This document shows, piece after piece, positions 33,859 to 43,350 of a stretch of DNA of 48,080 bases. Under the pieces are notes generated by a model. That model was not told the DNA's origin and made no database searches. It saw nothing but the letters and a program-made list of their open reading frames with translations. Origin of the DNA: an uncultured Acetatifactor sp. (GTDB taxonomy: Bacteria > Bacillota > Clostridia > Lachnospirales > Lachnospiraceae); assembly GCA_910577035.1 (NCBI GenBank), contig CAJTKW010000019.1:1-48080 (forward strand), given 5' to 3'. Position numbers and translations under genes: made by a program. Positions within the stretch are counted from its first letter, which is position 1. Every line of letters begins with the position of its first letter.

Positions 33859-35649
33859 ATGAAGAAACAAATAATATCCTTACGTACAATCCTGCTTATT
33901 GTGTTTTTGAGTGCATGGCTGATCCCGATTGGCTTCCTCTCATGGTTCATTTTTCACGATTATCAGAAAGCGTATCTTGAGAAGACAGGCAACCTGGTCA
34001 ATAATTCGGTGGAGGTGTCGGGCGCCGTACTGACGGCGGACATCGACGAGGCAATCCTTAAGATATGGAAGCCCAGCTATGAGGGAGTCTGGGAAAGCGA
34101 GTACCGGCGCTATAAGATGGGAATCAAAAGTAAAAATGAATATCTGACGGCGCTGCGGGCGTCCCTGACCTCCAGGTATTACATGGACGAGCAGATGGCG
34201 CGTTATGCACTGTACCTGCCGGAGGATGAAATGCCCAGCTGTTATGCGGGGAAGAACGGCTATTCCTGGGAGGATTATATTGAGAAAGTGCAGCCGCTGG
34301 TACACCACATATCGGAAAGAAACGACAGCCGTGTGGAGATCCTGGTGGTGGACAATCAGGTTTATCTGATTCGAAATCTCCTTACGGCGAAGGACAACGA
34401 AAAGTACGGAACGCTGGTGCTGGGCCTGGATGTGCGGAGGCTTCTGGAAGAGCTTCCGGTGGACAACGAACAGGACGTCTTGGTTGCATTCGGGCAGGGA
34501 GAATATCTGACGCTGGGCGGATCAGAAGAGATCGATGAAGCCCGGGAAAAGCTTTACGGGAAGCTTATACGGATGGCGGAGCACTCGGACAGTAACGCAC
34601 AGGTTTTTTATGCCGTGCAGGGAGGCTATGCAGGTTACCTGTATAGCTATCGCTGTGACGACTACAGTATGACTGTATTCTATCCTCTGCCCAGGCAGGA
34701 GTTATATGAGGGAATTGTCCGGTTAAATATCACACTGATTGTGATTTTGTGCTGTATGGTTCCCTTTGCACTGTTTACCGGCTATATTCTGACCGTGCAT
34801 ATCAGCCGTCCCATGGGGGAGCTGATGGGGGGGGCGCAGCGGCTGCGGGACGGTGATTTCGGCTATATCGTCGATAAGAAATGTGCAAAAAATATGGACT
34901 TTTTGGAGCTGGTGGATTCCTTCAATGAGATGTCCGCCCGGGTGGAGTACTATTTTAACACGGTCTATGAAGAGAAGCTGGCCACGAAGGATGCCCGGCT
35001 TGCGGCACTGCAGGCGCAGATCAACCCCCATTTTCTGAATAATACGCTGGAGATGATGAACTGGCAGGCACGGATGAACGGGGATCTTGAGACGAGCCGC
35101 ATGATTGAAGCGCTGGGGATCGTACTGGATTTCAGCATGAGCCGCAACAATGACCGGACCGTGAGCCTGAAGGAGGAGCTTCGGTGCGCAGACGCCTTTC
35201 TCTATATTATGTCCATGCGTTTCGGGCAGCGTCTGAAGGTGGAAAAGCTGGTGGATCCTGCCCTGTATTACCTGCAGGTTCCGCAGCTTACCCTGCAGCC
35301 CCTTCTGGAAAATGCCATTAAACATGGGATCGAAAAACTTGGTTCCGGAACGATCTGGGTAAATATATACGGGCAGCAGAAAGAAGTCTGCATCGATGTA
35401 ATCAATACCTCCCGACAGATGGGAGAGCAGGAGATTGCGCACATTAACGGGATCATACAGGGAGAGCAGGAGATTGACCGCTCCAAGCCGGGGGCGCACA
35501 GATCCATCGGCATCTACAATGTGAACCGGCGGGTTCAGCTGATCTATGGTGAGAAATACGGCCTGAAGGTATTTTTAGAGGGAGAAAATCATTTTGTCTC
35601 CAGAATAATCATACCTTTGCCGGACGGGCGGGAAGAGGAGGAAACCTGA
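33859..35649 (+). CDS. YesM-type sensor histidine kinase
   Basis: A 596-aa membrane kinase. TM1 is about 9-33, an outside sensor about 34-288, TM2 about 289-313 and HAMP about 314-368. The His_kinase domain has LQAQINPHFLNNTLEMM with the phosphorylated H391. A HATPase follows (LTLQPLLENAIKHG as the N box, then SIGIYNVNRRVQLIYG). No clear ribosome site precedes ATG 33859, 38 bases after the mutase stop. It is coupled to the response regulator by TGATG overlap. Kinases of this class sense sugars, often with a binding protein, and control the adjacent importer. Confidence 0.93.
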   Translation: MKKQIISLRTILLIVFLSAWLIPIGFLSWFIFHDYQKAYLEKTGNLVNNSVEVSGAVLTADIDEAILKIWKPSYEGVWESEYRRYKMGIKSKNEYLTALRASLTSRYYMDEQMARYALYLPEDEMPSCYAGKNGYSWEDYIEKVQPLVHHISERNDSRVEILVVDNQVYLIRNLLTAKDNEKYGTLVLGLDVRRLLEELPVDNEQDVLVAFGQGEYLTLGGSEEIDEAREKLYGKLIRMAEHSDSNAQVFYAVQGGYAGYLYSYRCDDYSMTVFYPLPRQELYEGIVRLNITLIVILCCMVPFALFTGYILTVHISRPMGELMGGAQRLRDGDFGYIVDKKCAKNMDFLELVDSFNEMSARVEYYFNTVYEEKLATKDARLAALQAQINPHFLNNTLEMMNWQARMNGDLETSRMIEALGIVLDFSMSRNNDRTVSLKEELRCADAFLYIMSMRFGQRLKVEKLVDPALYYLQVPQLTLQPLLENAIKHGIEKLGSGTIWVNIYGQQKEVCIDVINTSRQMGEQEIAHINGIIQGEQEIDRSKPGAHRSIGIYNVNRRVQLIYGEKYGLKVFLEGENHFVSRIIIPLPDGREEEET

Positions 35650-36398
35650 TGTATAAGGTGATTTTGATTGACGATGAGCCGATCATAGTCCAGGGGCTGA
35701 TGCGGAGTGTCCCCTGGGAAAAATACGGTTGTGAGGTTGTGGATACCGCAGGGGACGGTCTGGAGGGGAAACGGCTGATTGAAAAGCATGAGCCGGATAT
35801 GGTGTTTCTGGACATCTGTATGCCCCAGATGGACGGGCTGGCGATGGTGGCGGCGCTGCAGTCGGAGCATAGGCATACGCAGATCACGATTCTTACAGGA
35901 TTCCGCGATTTTGATTATGCGAAGCAGGCGCTCACCCTGGGAGTGGCCAGATATTTGCTTAAGCCTTCAAATATGGAAGAGATAGAAGAGGCCATTCGCT
36001 TTATGGCATCCAGGGCGCCGGAGCGGGATGGGGGCGAACAGGAGGCGCCGGCAGAGCATGAAAATGTGGCGGGCAACTTTATCGTGCGAAATGCCCTTAG
36101 CTATATGGAAGAAAATTATAAGGAGAAGCTTCTGCTGTCGGATGTGGCGGAAAAGACCTATGTGAGCCAGTGGCACCTGAGCAAGCTGCTGAATAAGGAG
36201 ACCGGGCAGAATTTTTCGGAGATCCTGAACGGAATCCGAATCGACAAGGCAAAAGAACTGATGAAGGACCCGTCACTGCGCATCGGTGATGTGGCTGAGC
36301 AGGTAGGGTTCCTCGACCTGGCACATTTTTCAAGAGTCTTTAAAAAGCTCAACGGCATGTCCGCTAATGAATACCGAAACCAATATCGGGAAGACTGA
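35649..36398 (+). CDS. YesN-type response regulator with AraC DNA-binding domain
   Basis: A 249-aa regulator, short for YesN because it lacks the long middle domain. The receiver (about 1-120) has the DDE acid pocket (9-10), phosphorylated D55 (MVFLDICMPQMDG) and the LLKPSNMEE lysine. The AraC-type double helix-turn-helix (about 145-249) includes VAEKTYVSQWHLSKLLNKETG and IGDVAEQVGFLDLAHFSRVFKK. The start overlaps the kinase stop. A terminator follows, so it ends the upstream operon; the importer operon 150 bases on is its probable target. Confidence 0.94.
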   Translation: MYKVILIDDEPIIVQGLMRSVPWEKYGCEVVDTAGDGLEGKRLIEKHEPDMVFLDICMPQMDGLAMVAALQSEHRHTQITILTGFRDFDYAKQALTLGVARYLLKPSNMEEIEEAIRFMASRAPERDGGEQEAPAEHENVAGNFIVRNALSYMEENYKEKLLLSDVAEKTYVSQWHLSKLLNKETGQNFSEILNGIRIDKAKELMKDPSLRIGDVAEQVGFLDLAHFSRVFKKLNGMSANEYRNQYRED

Positions 36399-36430
36399 AA
36401 AGGCTTGTACAATTTGTACAGCCTTTTTTA
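36399..36430 (+). terminator. Intrinsic terminator after the response regulator
   Basis: AAAGGC and GCCTTT enclose TGTACA/TGTACA with one bulged T and a 3-base loop, followed by a run of T. It begins immediately after the stop codon. Confidence 0.8.
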
Positions 36431-36483
36431 AATTCTTGCAATTCACTATGACAATTTCTGCAAAAAAACAACAACCTTATGCC

Positions 36484-36512
36484 GTGACTTTGGCGCAAAT
36501 AGATACTACAAT
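36484..36512 (+). promoter_or_regulatory. Possible promoter of the sugar importer operon
   Basis: GTGACT (36484-36489), 17 bases, TACAAT (36507-36512), about 45 bases before the first permease start. The -35 is weak, as expected of an activated promoter. Confidence 0.4.
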
Positions 36513-36556
36513 AAATACAACAAAGGAAATACAGAAGCATCTGTAAAGGAGGCAAT

Positions 36557-37483
36557 ATGAAAGGGAAAACGAAAAAGACACTGTTACTGTTGTCGATGGT
36601 ATTGCCCGGCGCGATCTGGTTTTTCCTGCTGCGCTACATCCCCATGGGGGGAATTGCACTGGCGTTTAAGGAGTACAAGGTCTACATAAAGGATCCGGGG
36701 TTTTGGAACAATCTGATCCACAGCAAGTGGGTGGGACTGAAGAATTTTGAATTTATGTTTTCCACAAAGGATTCCTGGGTCTATGTGCGGAACACGCTGC
36801 TCTACAATATTTTCTGGATCGTGCTGGGACTGGTGCTGGCGGTGGCGCTGGCAATCATCTTAAACGAGATTACCCAGAAGCGGGTGGCCAAGGTTTACCA
36901 GACCTTCATGTTCTTCCCTTACTTCTTAAGCTGGGTGGTGGCAAGTTATTTTGTGCTTGCGTTCCTGGACCCCACAAGGGGGCTTGTGACACACTGGCAG
37001 GCAGCAGGCGGGGGCGAGGTAATCAACTGGTATCATGAGCCCAAGTATTGGCCGATTATCCTCACAATCTGTAATGTCTGGAAGACAACGGGGTATTCCT
37101 GTGTGCTGTATCTGGCGGCAATTACCGGAATCGACGGGACCCAGTACGAAGCGGCGGCCATTGACGGCGCAACCAAGTGGCAGCAGATCCGCTATGTGAC
37201 GCTGCCCCACCTGCGGACGATGATTTCCATCCTGTTCATTATGAACGTGGGAAATATCGTAAAGGCAGATTTCGGATTGTTCTACAGTGTGCCGATGAAT
37301 TCCGGCTCTCTGTTCTCTACCACAGGAGTCATTGACACCTACGTTTATCGGACGATGACGGCGACGAACAACATCGGCATGAGTACCGCGGCGGGGCTTT
37401 TGCAGCAGTTGGTAGGTTTTATCTGTATTATGGCAGCCAATAAAATCGTGACGAAGATCGACGAAGACAGCGCACTGTTCTAA
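36557..37483 (+). CDS. CUT1 sugar ABC transporter permease, LplB-like
   Basis: A 308-aa inner-membrane permease with about six TM helices. The coupling EAA loop is YEAAAIDGATKWQQIRYVTLP near the middle. The FKEYKVYIKDP start region and IVTKIDEDSALF end are typical of LplB/YtcP-type permeases of Firmicutes. AAAGGAGG lies before the ATG. It pairs with the next permease 12 bases downstream and a binding lipoprotein. No ATPase gene is present, so a shared MsmK-type ATPase elsewhere is expected. The cargo is inferred to be a GlcNAc-containing disaccharide. Confidence 0.93.
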   Translation: MKGKTKKTLLLLSMVLPGAIWFFLLRYIPMGGIALAFKEYKVYIKDPGFWNNLIHSKWVGLKNFEFMFSTKDSWVYVRNTLLYNIFWIVLGLVLAVALAIILNEITQKRVAKVYQTFMFFPYFLSWVVASYFVLAFLDPTRGLVTHWQAAGGGEVINWYHEPKYWPIILTICNVWKTTGYSCVLYLAAITGIDGTQYEAAAIDGATKWQQIRYVTLPHLRTMISILFIMNVGNIVKADFGLFYSVPMNSGSLFSTTGVIDTYVYRTMTATNNIGMSTAAGLLQQLVGFICIMAANKIVTKIDEDSALF

Positions 37484-37495
37484 AGGAGGCAGCTT

Positions 37496-38407
37496 ATGAA
37501 AAACAATAAAAGACCTGTAAATGCCGTGAGCAGGCCGGCGGAAGCGGTGATGCACCTGGTATTGGCAATATTCTGCCTTGCATGTATTCTGCCCTTTCTA
37601 TTTGTGATTATTATCTCCTTTTCTTCCCAGGAGAGTATCCGGGAGATCGGATTCTCCTTTACGCCGAAGTCCTGGGCGCTGGATGCGTATACCTATGTGG
37701 CGAAGATGGGGCGGCAGCTGTGGGTTTCCTATTTTAACAGCTTTTTTATCACCATAGTGGGAACCGTGTGTACCCTGCTGGTGACGGGGCTTTACGCTTA
37801 CGCGCTTTACCGGAAGGATTTTAAGTATCGAAAGTTCTTCACATTTTTCTGCTTCTTTACGATGATATTCGGCGGCGGCCTGGCGCCCACCTATGTTATC
37901 TGTAAGCAGTTTCTGGGATTGTCCGACAGCTATGCGGCGGTGATTATACCGATGCTTTTGAATCCGTTCAATATCATCGTCATGCGGACTTTTTTCCAGA
38001 GCTCCATACCGGGTGATCTGATTGACGCGGCGGCTATCGACGGGAGCGGAGAGTACTACACCCTGTTTCGGATCGTGGTTCCCATCGCCAAGCCCGGTAT
38101 TGCCACGGTAGGCCTGCTGTCGGCGCTGGCCTACTGGAACGAGTGGTTTATCCCCATGCTTTATATCCGGGAAGCAAGATATTATCCGCTGCAATATCTT
38201 CTGCAGGAGATGCAGTCGAAGGTGGATTTTCTGGCGAAAAACAGTGCGGTGATTGGCGCGGAAGCGACCGCAATCAGGGCAAGCCTTCCCTCTGATACAC
38301 TGAAAATGGCGCTGGTGGTACTGATTGTGGTGCCCATTGCCTTCGCCTATCCCTTTTTCCAGCGCTACATTATTTCCGGTCTGACAATCGGCTCCGTGAA
38401 GGGATAA
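37496..38407 (+). CDS. CUT1 sugar ABC transporter permease, YtcP/LplC-like
   Basis: A 303-aa permease with about six TM helices. FFQSSIPGDLIDAAAIDGSGEYY then TLFRIVVPIAKPG is the EAA coupling loop. VKG at the C-terminus is typical of the partner permease in these systems. An AAAGGAGG site lies 5 bases before the ATG, inside the 12-base gap after the first permease. It forms the membrane heterodimer with that protein. Confidence 0.93.
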   Translation: MKNNKRPVNAVSRPAEAVMHLVLAIFCLACILPFLFVIIISFSSQESIREIGFSFTPKSWALDAYTYVAKMGRQLWVSYFNSFFITIVGTVCTLLVTGLYAYALYRKDFKYRKFFTFFCFFTMIFGGGLAPTYVICKQFLGLSDSYAAVIIPMLLNPFNIIVMRTFFQSSIPGDLIDAAAIDGSGEYYTLFRIVVPIAKPGIATVGLLSALAYWNEWFIPMLYIREARYYPLQYLLQEMQSKVDFLAKNSAVIGAEATAIRASLPSDTLKMALVVLIVVPIAFAYPFFQRYIISGLTIGSVKG

Positions 38408-38500
38408 CAGGGGAATTAACAGATACTCAATGATGCGGTAGATACGGCAAAGGTCCGACTACATACACTATTTACAACACCAATAAAAGGAGGATTGTTT

Positions 38501-40180
38501 ATGAAGAAGAAATTATTATCCGGCATACTTACAGCAGCTATGATTCTGTCTATGGCGGCATGCGGTTCAGACCCGGCAGGGGGCAGCAGTACGGCGTCCG
38601 GCGGTGCAGGAAACAGTGGGACATCCGGTGGTTCGACAGCAGGCAACAGCGATACGTCCGGCGGCGGGGAAGGCAGCAGTACGGCGTCCGGCGGAACGGA
38701 AAGCAGCGACGGGATAACCGGCTCCCAGCTTGAGCCTGTTACGCTGAAGATGTACTTTGGCGGCTGCGACAGTGTTACCGACGATACCAAGGTCATGGAA
38801 GAAGTTAATGCCTATTTGAAGGACAAGCTCAATGTGACACTGGAGCCCATCTGGGGATCATGGAGCGACCTGGAGCAGAACATTTCCCTGTCCCTCCAGG
38901 GCGGAGACGACGTGGATATTTACTTTACCTGTTCCTGGAGCTCCAACGAGTACAATAAATTTGCCAGAGACGGCTATTGGGTCCGCCTGGACAATGAGGG
39001 CAACAATCTGATCGAAAAATATGCTTCCGACCTTTGGGGGATGCTTCCCGAGGTTTTGAGGGAGGGCGCCGCCATTGAGGGCGCAGACGGTTTCGGCGTG
39101 TATGCGGTGCCGGGCTATAAGGATATTGCCACCCAGAACTGCTGGGACATCAACGTTCCGCTGCTGGAAAAATACGGTTATACGGTGGAGGATATTAAGA
39201 ATACGGATTATTACGGCTTTGGCGAGATCCTGAAGAAGGTAAAGGAAGGGGAAGGCGAAGACTTCTATCCTCTGCTGGTAGAGGGCGCGGTGCTGGAGCG
39301 TATGGTAACCAATTCCATCATCGTCACCGGCGACAGCGGCACCGGCAACTTTATGTCATACTACCTGGATCCCAACGATGTTTCCAAGCCGGGCAGCCTG
39401 GGCATAAAGATCGAAAATAAGTATGCAACCGATGAATTCCTGAAATTTGCGGAAAAGACGAGGGAGTATTTCAAGGCAGGCTATATTGATCCTGCATGTG
39501 CCAACGCAGGGCAGGCAAATGACATCCGTACCCAGAAGCAGCTTTCCGGACAGTACCTGATCGGAACCCAGTCCTATTCACTGGGCTACGAACTGCAGGC
39601 CACCGGAGAGAGAAAATTTGAGGTGGCAATGGTTCCCTGTACGGACGCATATGTGGATACCACCTCTTCCCAGGGAGCAATGATGGCGATTTCCACAGTA
39701 TCCAAGAATCCGGAGCGGGCAATGATGTTCCTGAATCTGCTGAATACGGATCCGAAGCTGATGACAATGTTAAATTACGGCATAGAAGGCATTCATTATA
39801 ATCTGGTAGACGGACTGGTAGACTTTACGGATGAGCGGGGACAGTATCAGCCCTGGACAAACGGCATGGGCAATGTCACGATTCTGACGCCCACTGTGGC
39901 GCAGGGAGCAGACTTCTGGGATGGCTTCAAGGCATATTACGGCGAGGCAAAGGAGATTCCTCTGCTGGGATACTCTTACAACAGCGAGAACATGCAGACC
40001 CAGATGGGAAATGTGGCAAACGTGGTGGAAGAGTATATGCTGCCCCTGTGTACCGGAGCGGTGGAACCGGCGGAAAAGCTGCCGGAGTTCCTGCAGAAGC
40101 TTGAGCAGGCGGGCATCAACGAGGTGTTAAATGACGCCAATGCGCAGCTGGATGCGTTTATGAAAGCAAAAGGAGAATAA
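38501..40180 (+). CDS. Sugar-binding lipoprotein of the CUT1 importer
   Basis: A 559-aa lipoprotein. The signal peptide has the lipobox SMAAC with C21 as the lipidated residue. A flexible Gly/Ser/Thr-rich linker follows (about 22-75), built from repeated SSTASGG-type units. The two-lobed binding domain includes VTLKMYFGGCDSVTDD, GDDVDIYFTCSW and the SSQGAMMAISTVSKNPERAM segment near the hinge. AAAGGAGG precedes ATG 38501, making this the start rather than the TTG 6 bases upstream. Length and order match YtcQ/LipO partners of LplB/YtcP permeases. Confidence 0.94.
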   Translation: MKKKLLSGILTAAMILSMAACGSDPAGGSSTASGGAGNSGTSGGSTAGNSDTSGGGEGSSTASGGTESSDGITGSQLEPVTLKMYFGGCDSVTDDTKVMEEVNAYLKDKLNVTLEPIWGSWSDLEQNISLSLQGGDDVDIYFTCSWSSNEYNKFARDGYWVRLDNEGNNLIEKYASDLWGMLPEVLREGAAIEGADGFGVYAVPGYKDIATQNCWDINVPLLEKYGYTVEDIKNTDYYGFGEILKKVKEGEGEDFYPLLVEGAVLERMVTNSIIVTGDSGTGNFMSYYLDPNDVSKPGSLGIKIENKYATDEFLKFAEKTREYFKAGYIDPACANAGQANDIRTQKQLSGQYLIGTQSYSLGYELQATGERKFEVAMVPCTDAYVDTTSSQGAMMAISTVSKNPERAMMFLNLLNTDPKLMTMLNYGIEGIHYNLVDGLVDFTDERGQYQPWTNGMGNVTILTPTVAQGADFWDGFKAYYGEAKEIPLLGYSYNSENMQTQMGNVANVVEEYMLPLCTGAVEPAEKLPEFLQKLEQAGINEVLNDANAQLDAFMKAKGE

Positions 40181-40183
40181 AGA

Positions 40184-41368
40184 ATGATTGTACGCAGGAT
40201 CACGGCCGGGGAGAGGCGGCGTGCGGAGGAGCTGTTTTCCATTGCCTTCGAAACTCCCTGGCAGGAGGAAGCGTACCCTGTGGAGAAATATGCGGCGTTT
40301 TTAGATGACAATGAGACGATGACCAGCTGCCTGTCCGTCTTACCGTTTTCCGTCTGCTTTGACGGACAAACGGTAAAGATGGCAGGGATCGGAGGGGTGT
40401 CGTCTCTTCCGCAATATCGTAGAACCGGCGGGATACGCGGATGTTTTGAGAAGATGCTTCCGGAGCTGTACCGGGAGGGATATGTACTGTCCATGCTTTA
40501 TCCCTTTTCGACGAACTATTACCGTAAGTTCGGATATGAGGTATGGGCCAGGGGGGCGCGGTATGAGCTGGAGCTGTCTTATATACCGGGATTGCCCAGG
40601 GGCGGCCGGTCCGTGCTGGTGGACGGCTCCAACCGGGAAAAGTGTCTGGCGGACATACGGCTGCTGACGAAGGAGTGGGAGAAGCGCTATAACGGGATGG
40701 TAGAGCTGACCGAGGAACGATATGCTTTTGTGACGGAGGCGGATCCGTACCGCAAGCAGGAATTCGTCTATCTTTACTATGATGCGAAGGGCGTGCCGGC
40801 AGGCTATATGGCGTACCGCAAAGAGAAGGATGGCGGGGAACAGCGCCTGGTGTGCTCCCGCTTTGTGTTTCGGGACAGGGAGGGAATCGAAGGATTGCTC
40901 GCATTGGCAAAGACCATGCAGGCGGACCACAGAAGCATTTCGTTTACGCTGCCGGCATCGATTTGTCTGGACCCGTTGATTGACGAGTGGTCTTTTGGGG
41001 CTTTCAGGCGCAGCGATACAAGCTTAGGTATGGTGCGTATTGTGAATGTGGAGGCGGCTCTGAAGGCAGCGCGTTACCGGGGAAGCGGCAGGCTGTCTTT
41101 GGAAATTCTGGACGGACAGATAGCGGAAAATCATGCCGTATTCCGTGTGTGCTTTGAAGAGGGGAAAGCGGTATCGGTTGCACGGGACACCGGGGGGAAT
41201 GCCGCGATTCACATGGAGATTTCGGAATTTTCCAGGTCCCTTACAGGCGCGGCCGATGTGTCTGCGCTGGCCTACAGCCGCAGGGCGTATGGGTATTCTC
41301 AGGAGGATCTGGATCTGCTGGCACAGGTCTTTTATAAAAAACCCTGTTTCCTGACGGAATATTTTTAA
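40184..41368 (+). CDS. Eis-like GNAT acetyltransferase with C-terminal sterol-carrier-like domain
   Basis: A 394-aa protein. The N-terminal GNAT domain has MAGIGGVSSLPQYRRTGGIRG, the acetyl-CoA loop, then YPFSTNYYRKFGYEV. A second GNAT-like part and an SCP2-like C-terminal domain (LTGAADVSALAYSRRAYG) follow, as in Eis proteins, which acetylate lysines or aminoglycosides. It begins 3 bases after the binding-protein stop and uses an AAAGGAG inside that gene, so it belongs to the importer operon. Its role there is unclear. Confidence 0.88.
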   Translation: MIVRRITAGERRRAEELFSIAFETPWQEEAYPVEKYAAFLDDNETMTSCLSVLPFSVCFDGQTVKMAGIGGVSSLPQYRRTGGIRGCFEKMLPELYREGYVLSMLYPFSTNYYRKFGYEVWARGARYELELSYIPGLPRGGRSVLVDGSNREKCLADIRLLTKEWEKRYNGMVELTEERYAFVTEADPYRKQEFVYLYYDAKGVPAGYMAYRKEKDGGEQRLVCSRFVFRDREGIEGLLALAKTMQADHRSISFTLPASICLDPLIDEWSFGAFRRSDTSLGMVRIVNVEAALKAARYRGSGRLSLEILDGQIAENHAVFRVCFEEGKAVSVARDTGGNAAIHMEISEFSRSLTGAADVSALAYSRRAYGYSQEDLDLLAQVFYKKPCFLTEYF

Positions 41369-41378
41369 AAAAGGACAT

Positions 41379-41415
41379 AATAACAGCCCCGCCTGCAGCA
41401 GGCGGGGCTGTTATT
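41379..41415. terminator. Bidirectional terminator between converging operons
   Basis: A perfect 37-base palindrome centred on 41397, with an 18-bp GC-rich stem opening AATAACAGCCCCGCC. The minus strand continues ATGTCCTTTTTT. It separates the importer operon from the ACT-domain gene, whose stop lies 5 bases away. Confidence 0.9.
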
Positions 41416-41419
41416 GGGG

Positions 41420-41851
41420 TCAGTGCAGTCCCAGGTCGTCCCCCGTGATTGTGCCGATCCCGTTTTCCTGCAGAACGGCCCCCAGACTTTCCGTGTCTCC
41501 TACCCGGAAGATCATGCAGGCCTGCCCGTTTTTCTGTCCGAAGACGGAGTACATGTATTCCACGTCGATTCCGGCGCGGGAGATTACGCTGAGAACCTTG
41601 CTTAAGCCTCCCGGTGTGTCGGAAACCGATACGCCCACCACAGGGGTCATAGTCAGGATAAAGCCCTGTTCCAGCAGAATGGAAGATGCCTTTGAGGCGT
41701 CGTCCACGATCAGCCGCAGGACGCCGTAATCCGCGGTCTCCGCAATGTTGATGGCCCGCATGTTCACCTGGTTCTCCGAAAGGATGCCGGTAATGTCTGC
41801 AAGCTGTCCGGCTTTGTTTTCCAGAAATACTGAAATTTGAGGTATTGTCAT
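41420..41851 (-). CDS. Tandem ACT-domain protein
   Basis: A 143-aa protein made of two ACT domains (about 1-70 and 71-143; ISVFLENKAGQLADITGIL, then DTPGGLSKVLSVISRAGID). ACT domains bind amino acids and control linked enzymes. Proteins of this kind are often encoded beside PaaK and IorAB and probably sense an aromatic amino acid. The start at 41851 follows GGGAGC; a longer ATG start at 41884 lacks one. It is 68 bases after paaK on the same strand. Confidence 0.9.
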   Translation of the reverse strand: MTIPQISVFLENKAGQLADITGILSENQVNMRAINIAETADYGVLRLIVDDASKASSILLEQGFILTMTPVVGVSVSDTPGGLSKVLSVISRAGIDVEYMYSVFGQKNGQACMIFRVGDTESLGAVLQENGIGTITGDDLGLH

Positions 41852-41919
41852 AGCTGCTCCCTTTTCCGCGCCGTTTGGGCGCATAATATTGAATTTGATA
41901 TGTATTATTTCCCGGTCCG

Positions 41920-43218
41920 TCAGATTTTCCTTTTATCGATGACACGCACGGCCTTGCCCTCGCTTCTGGTAATGGATTTGGGCGCCACCAGACGTACCTT
42001 TGCGTAAATTCCCAGCATGGCCTTTAACGCCGATACCAGGCCCTTTTCCATTTCCGTGATCCTGCCCAGATTATCGGAGAAGTTTTCGGGGGTCATTTCC
42101 ACCATCACCTCAAGGGTATCGGAATTGTTGATACGATCCACAATGATCTGATAATTTGCGGGATACCCCTGCTCTAAAAGCACCGTCTCAATCTGGGACG
42201 GGAAGACATTCACACCCTTGACAATCAGCATATCATCACTTCTGCCCATGGGCTTGCTCATCTTTACATGGGTACGGCCGCAGGAGCATTTCCCTCTGGT
42301 GAGTACGCAAATATCTCTTGTGCGGTAGCGAAGGAGAGGAAAAGCTTCTTTGGTAATGGAAGTAAATACCAGCTCCCCCTTGCTGCCTTCGGGGAGCACC
42401 TCCCCGGTGTCAGGGTCAATAATCTCCGCGATAAAGTGATCCTCGTTGATGTGCATGCCTGTCTGCTCGCTGCACTCGAAGGCAACGCCGGGACCGCTGG
42501 TTTCCGTGAGCCCGTAGATGTCGTAAGCCTTGATTTCCAGCTTGTTCTGTATATCCTGGCGCATTTCTTCACTCCAGGCTTCCGCGCCGAATATGCCGGC
42601 CTTTAATTTGATCTTGTCCCGCAGTCCCCGTTCCTGGATACTCTCTGCCAGAAAAGCGGCGTAGGAAGGGGTACAGCAGAGAATGGTAGCTTCCAGGTCC
42701 ACCATGAACTGCAGCTGCCGGTCCGTATTGCCGGAAGACATGGGTAGAGTCAGGCATCCCACCTTGTGGCTGCCGCCGTTTAAGCCGGGCCCCCCGGTAA
42801 AGAGACCATAGCCGTAACAAATATGACAAACATCCTCATTGGTGCCGCCTGCGGCCATAATGGCCCGGGCGCAGCAGTCCTCCCACAGATCTACGTCATG
42901 CTGGGTATAAAAGGCCACAACCCGGCGGCCGGTGGTACCCGAGGTTGACTGAATGCGGACACAGTCCTTAAGCGGTTTTGCCAGCAGGCCGTACGGATAA
43001 GCCTCCCGCAGATCATCCTTTGTTAAAAACGGAAGCTTGCGCAGGTCCTCCACACCTTGAATGTCTTCGGGAGTGACACCCATGGCCTCCATTTTCCCGC
43101 GATAGTAAGGTACGTTGTCCCATACATGCCGGACCTGCCTGACCAGGCGTTCGTTCTGCCAGGCAAGAATCTGTTCTCTGTCCGCCGTTTCAATTTCTTT
43201 TTGATAATATCGTTCCAT
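41920..43218 (-). CDS. paaK: Phenylacetate-CoA ligase family protein
   Basis: A 432-aa adenylate-forming enzyme activating an aryl acid with ATP and CoA. The P-loop is IQSTSGTTGRRVV. YGLTETSGPGVAFEC and DIDTGEVLP-like EIIDPDTGEVLPEGSKGELV are the core motifs, and MSKPMGRSDDMLIVKGVNVFPSQIE is split over the hinge. The C-terminal lysine is in ITRSEGKAVRV. ATG 43218 follows GGAG; the ATG four codons upstream has none. With IorAB next to it the substrate is probably phenylacetate, indoleacetate or a hydroxylated relative. Confidence 0.93.
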   Translation of the reverse strand: MERYYQKEIETADREQILAWQNERLVRQVRHVWDNVPYYRGKMEAMGVTPEDIQGVEDLRKLPFLTKDDLREAYPYGLLAKPLKDCVRIQSTSGTTGRRVVAFYTQHDVDLWEDCCARAIMAAGGTNEDVCHICYGYGLFTGGPGLNGGSHKVGCLTLPMSSGNTDRQLQFMVDLEATILCCTPSYAAFLAESIQERGLRDKIKLKAGIFGAEAWSEEMRQDIQNKLEIKAYDIYGLTETSGPGVAFECSEQTGMHINEDHFIAEIIDPDTGEVLPEGSKGELVFTSITKEAFPLLRYRTRDICVLTRGKCSCGRTHVKMSKPMGRSDDMLIVKGVNVFPSQIETVLLEQGYPANYQIIVDRINNSDTLEVMVEMTPENFSDNLGRITEMEKGLVSALKAMLGIYAKVRLVAPKSITRSEGKAVRVIDKRKI

Positions 43219-43350
43219 GTTTTTCTCCATTTCTGCGCTGTTGTCTGCGTGTAAGCTGCTGCCCTTTAGCTTTTTCGATTTGCCAGATCATAGAGAAATG
43301 CTTTATCGGCAGTTTTCGCAATCAGCGCTTAATTGAATCGGTATACAAAT

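Noticed and set aside
38566..38730. Short nucleotide repeats in the binding-protein gene
   Set aside because: They encode the normal flexible Gly/Ser/Thr linker after the lipobox and are in frame, so they are not a separate element.
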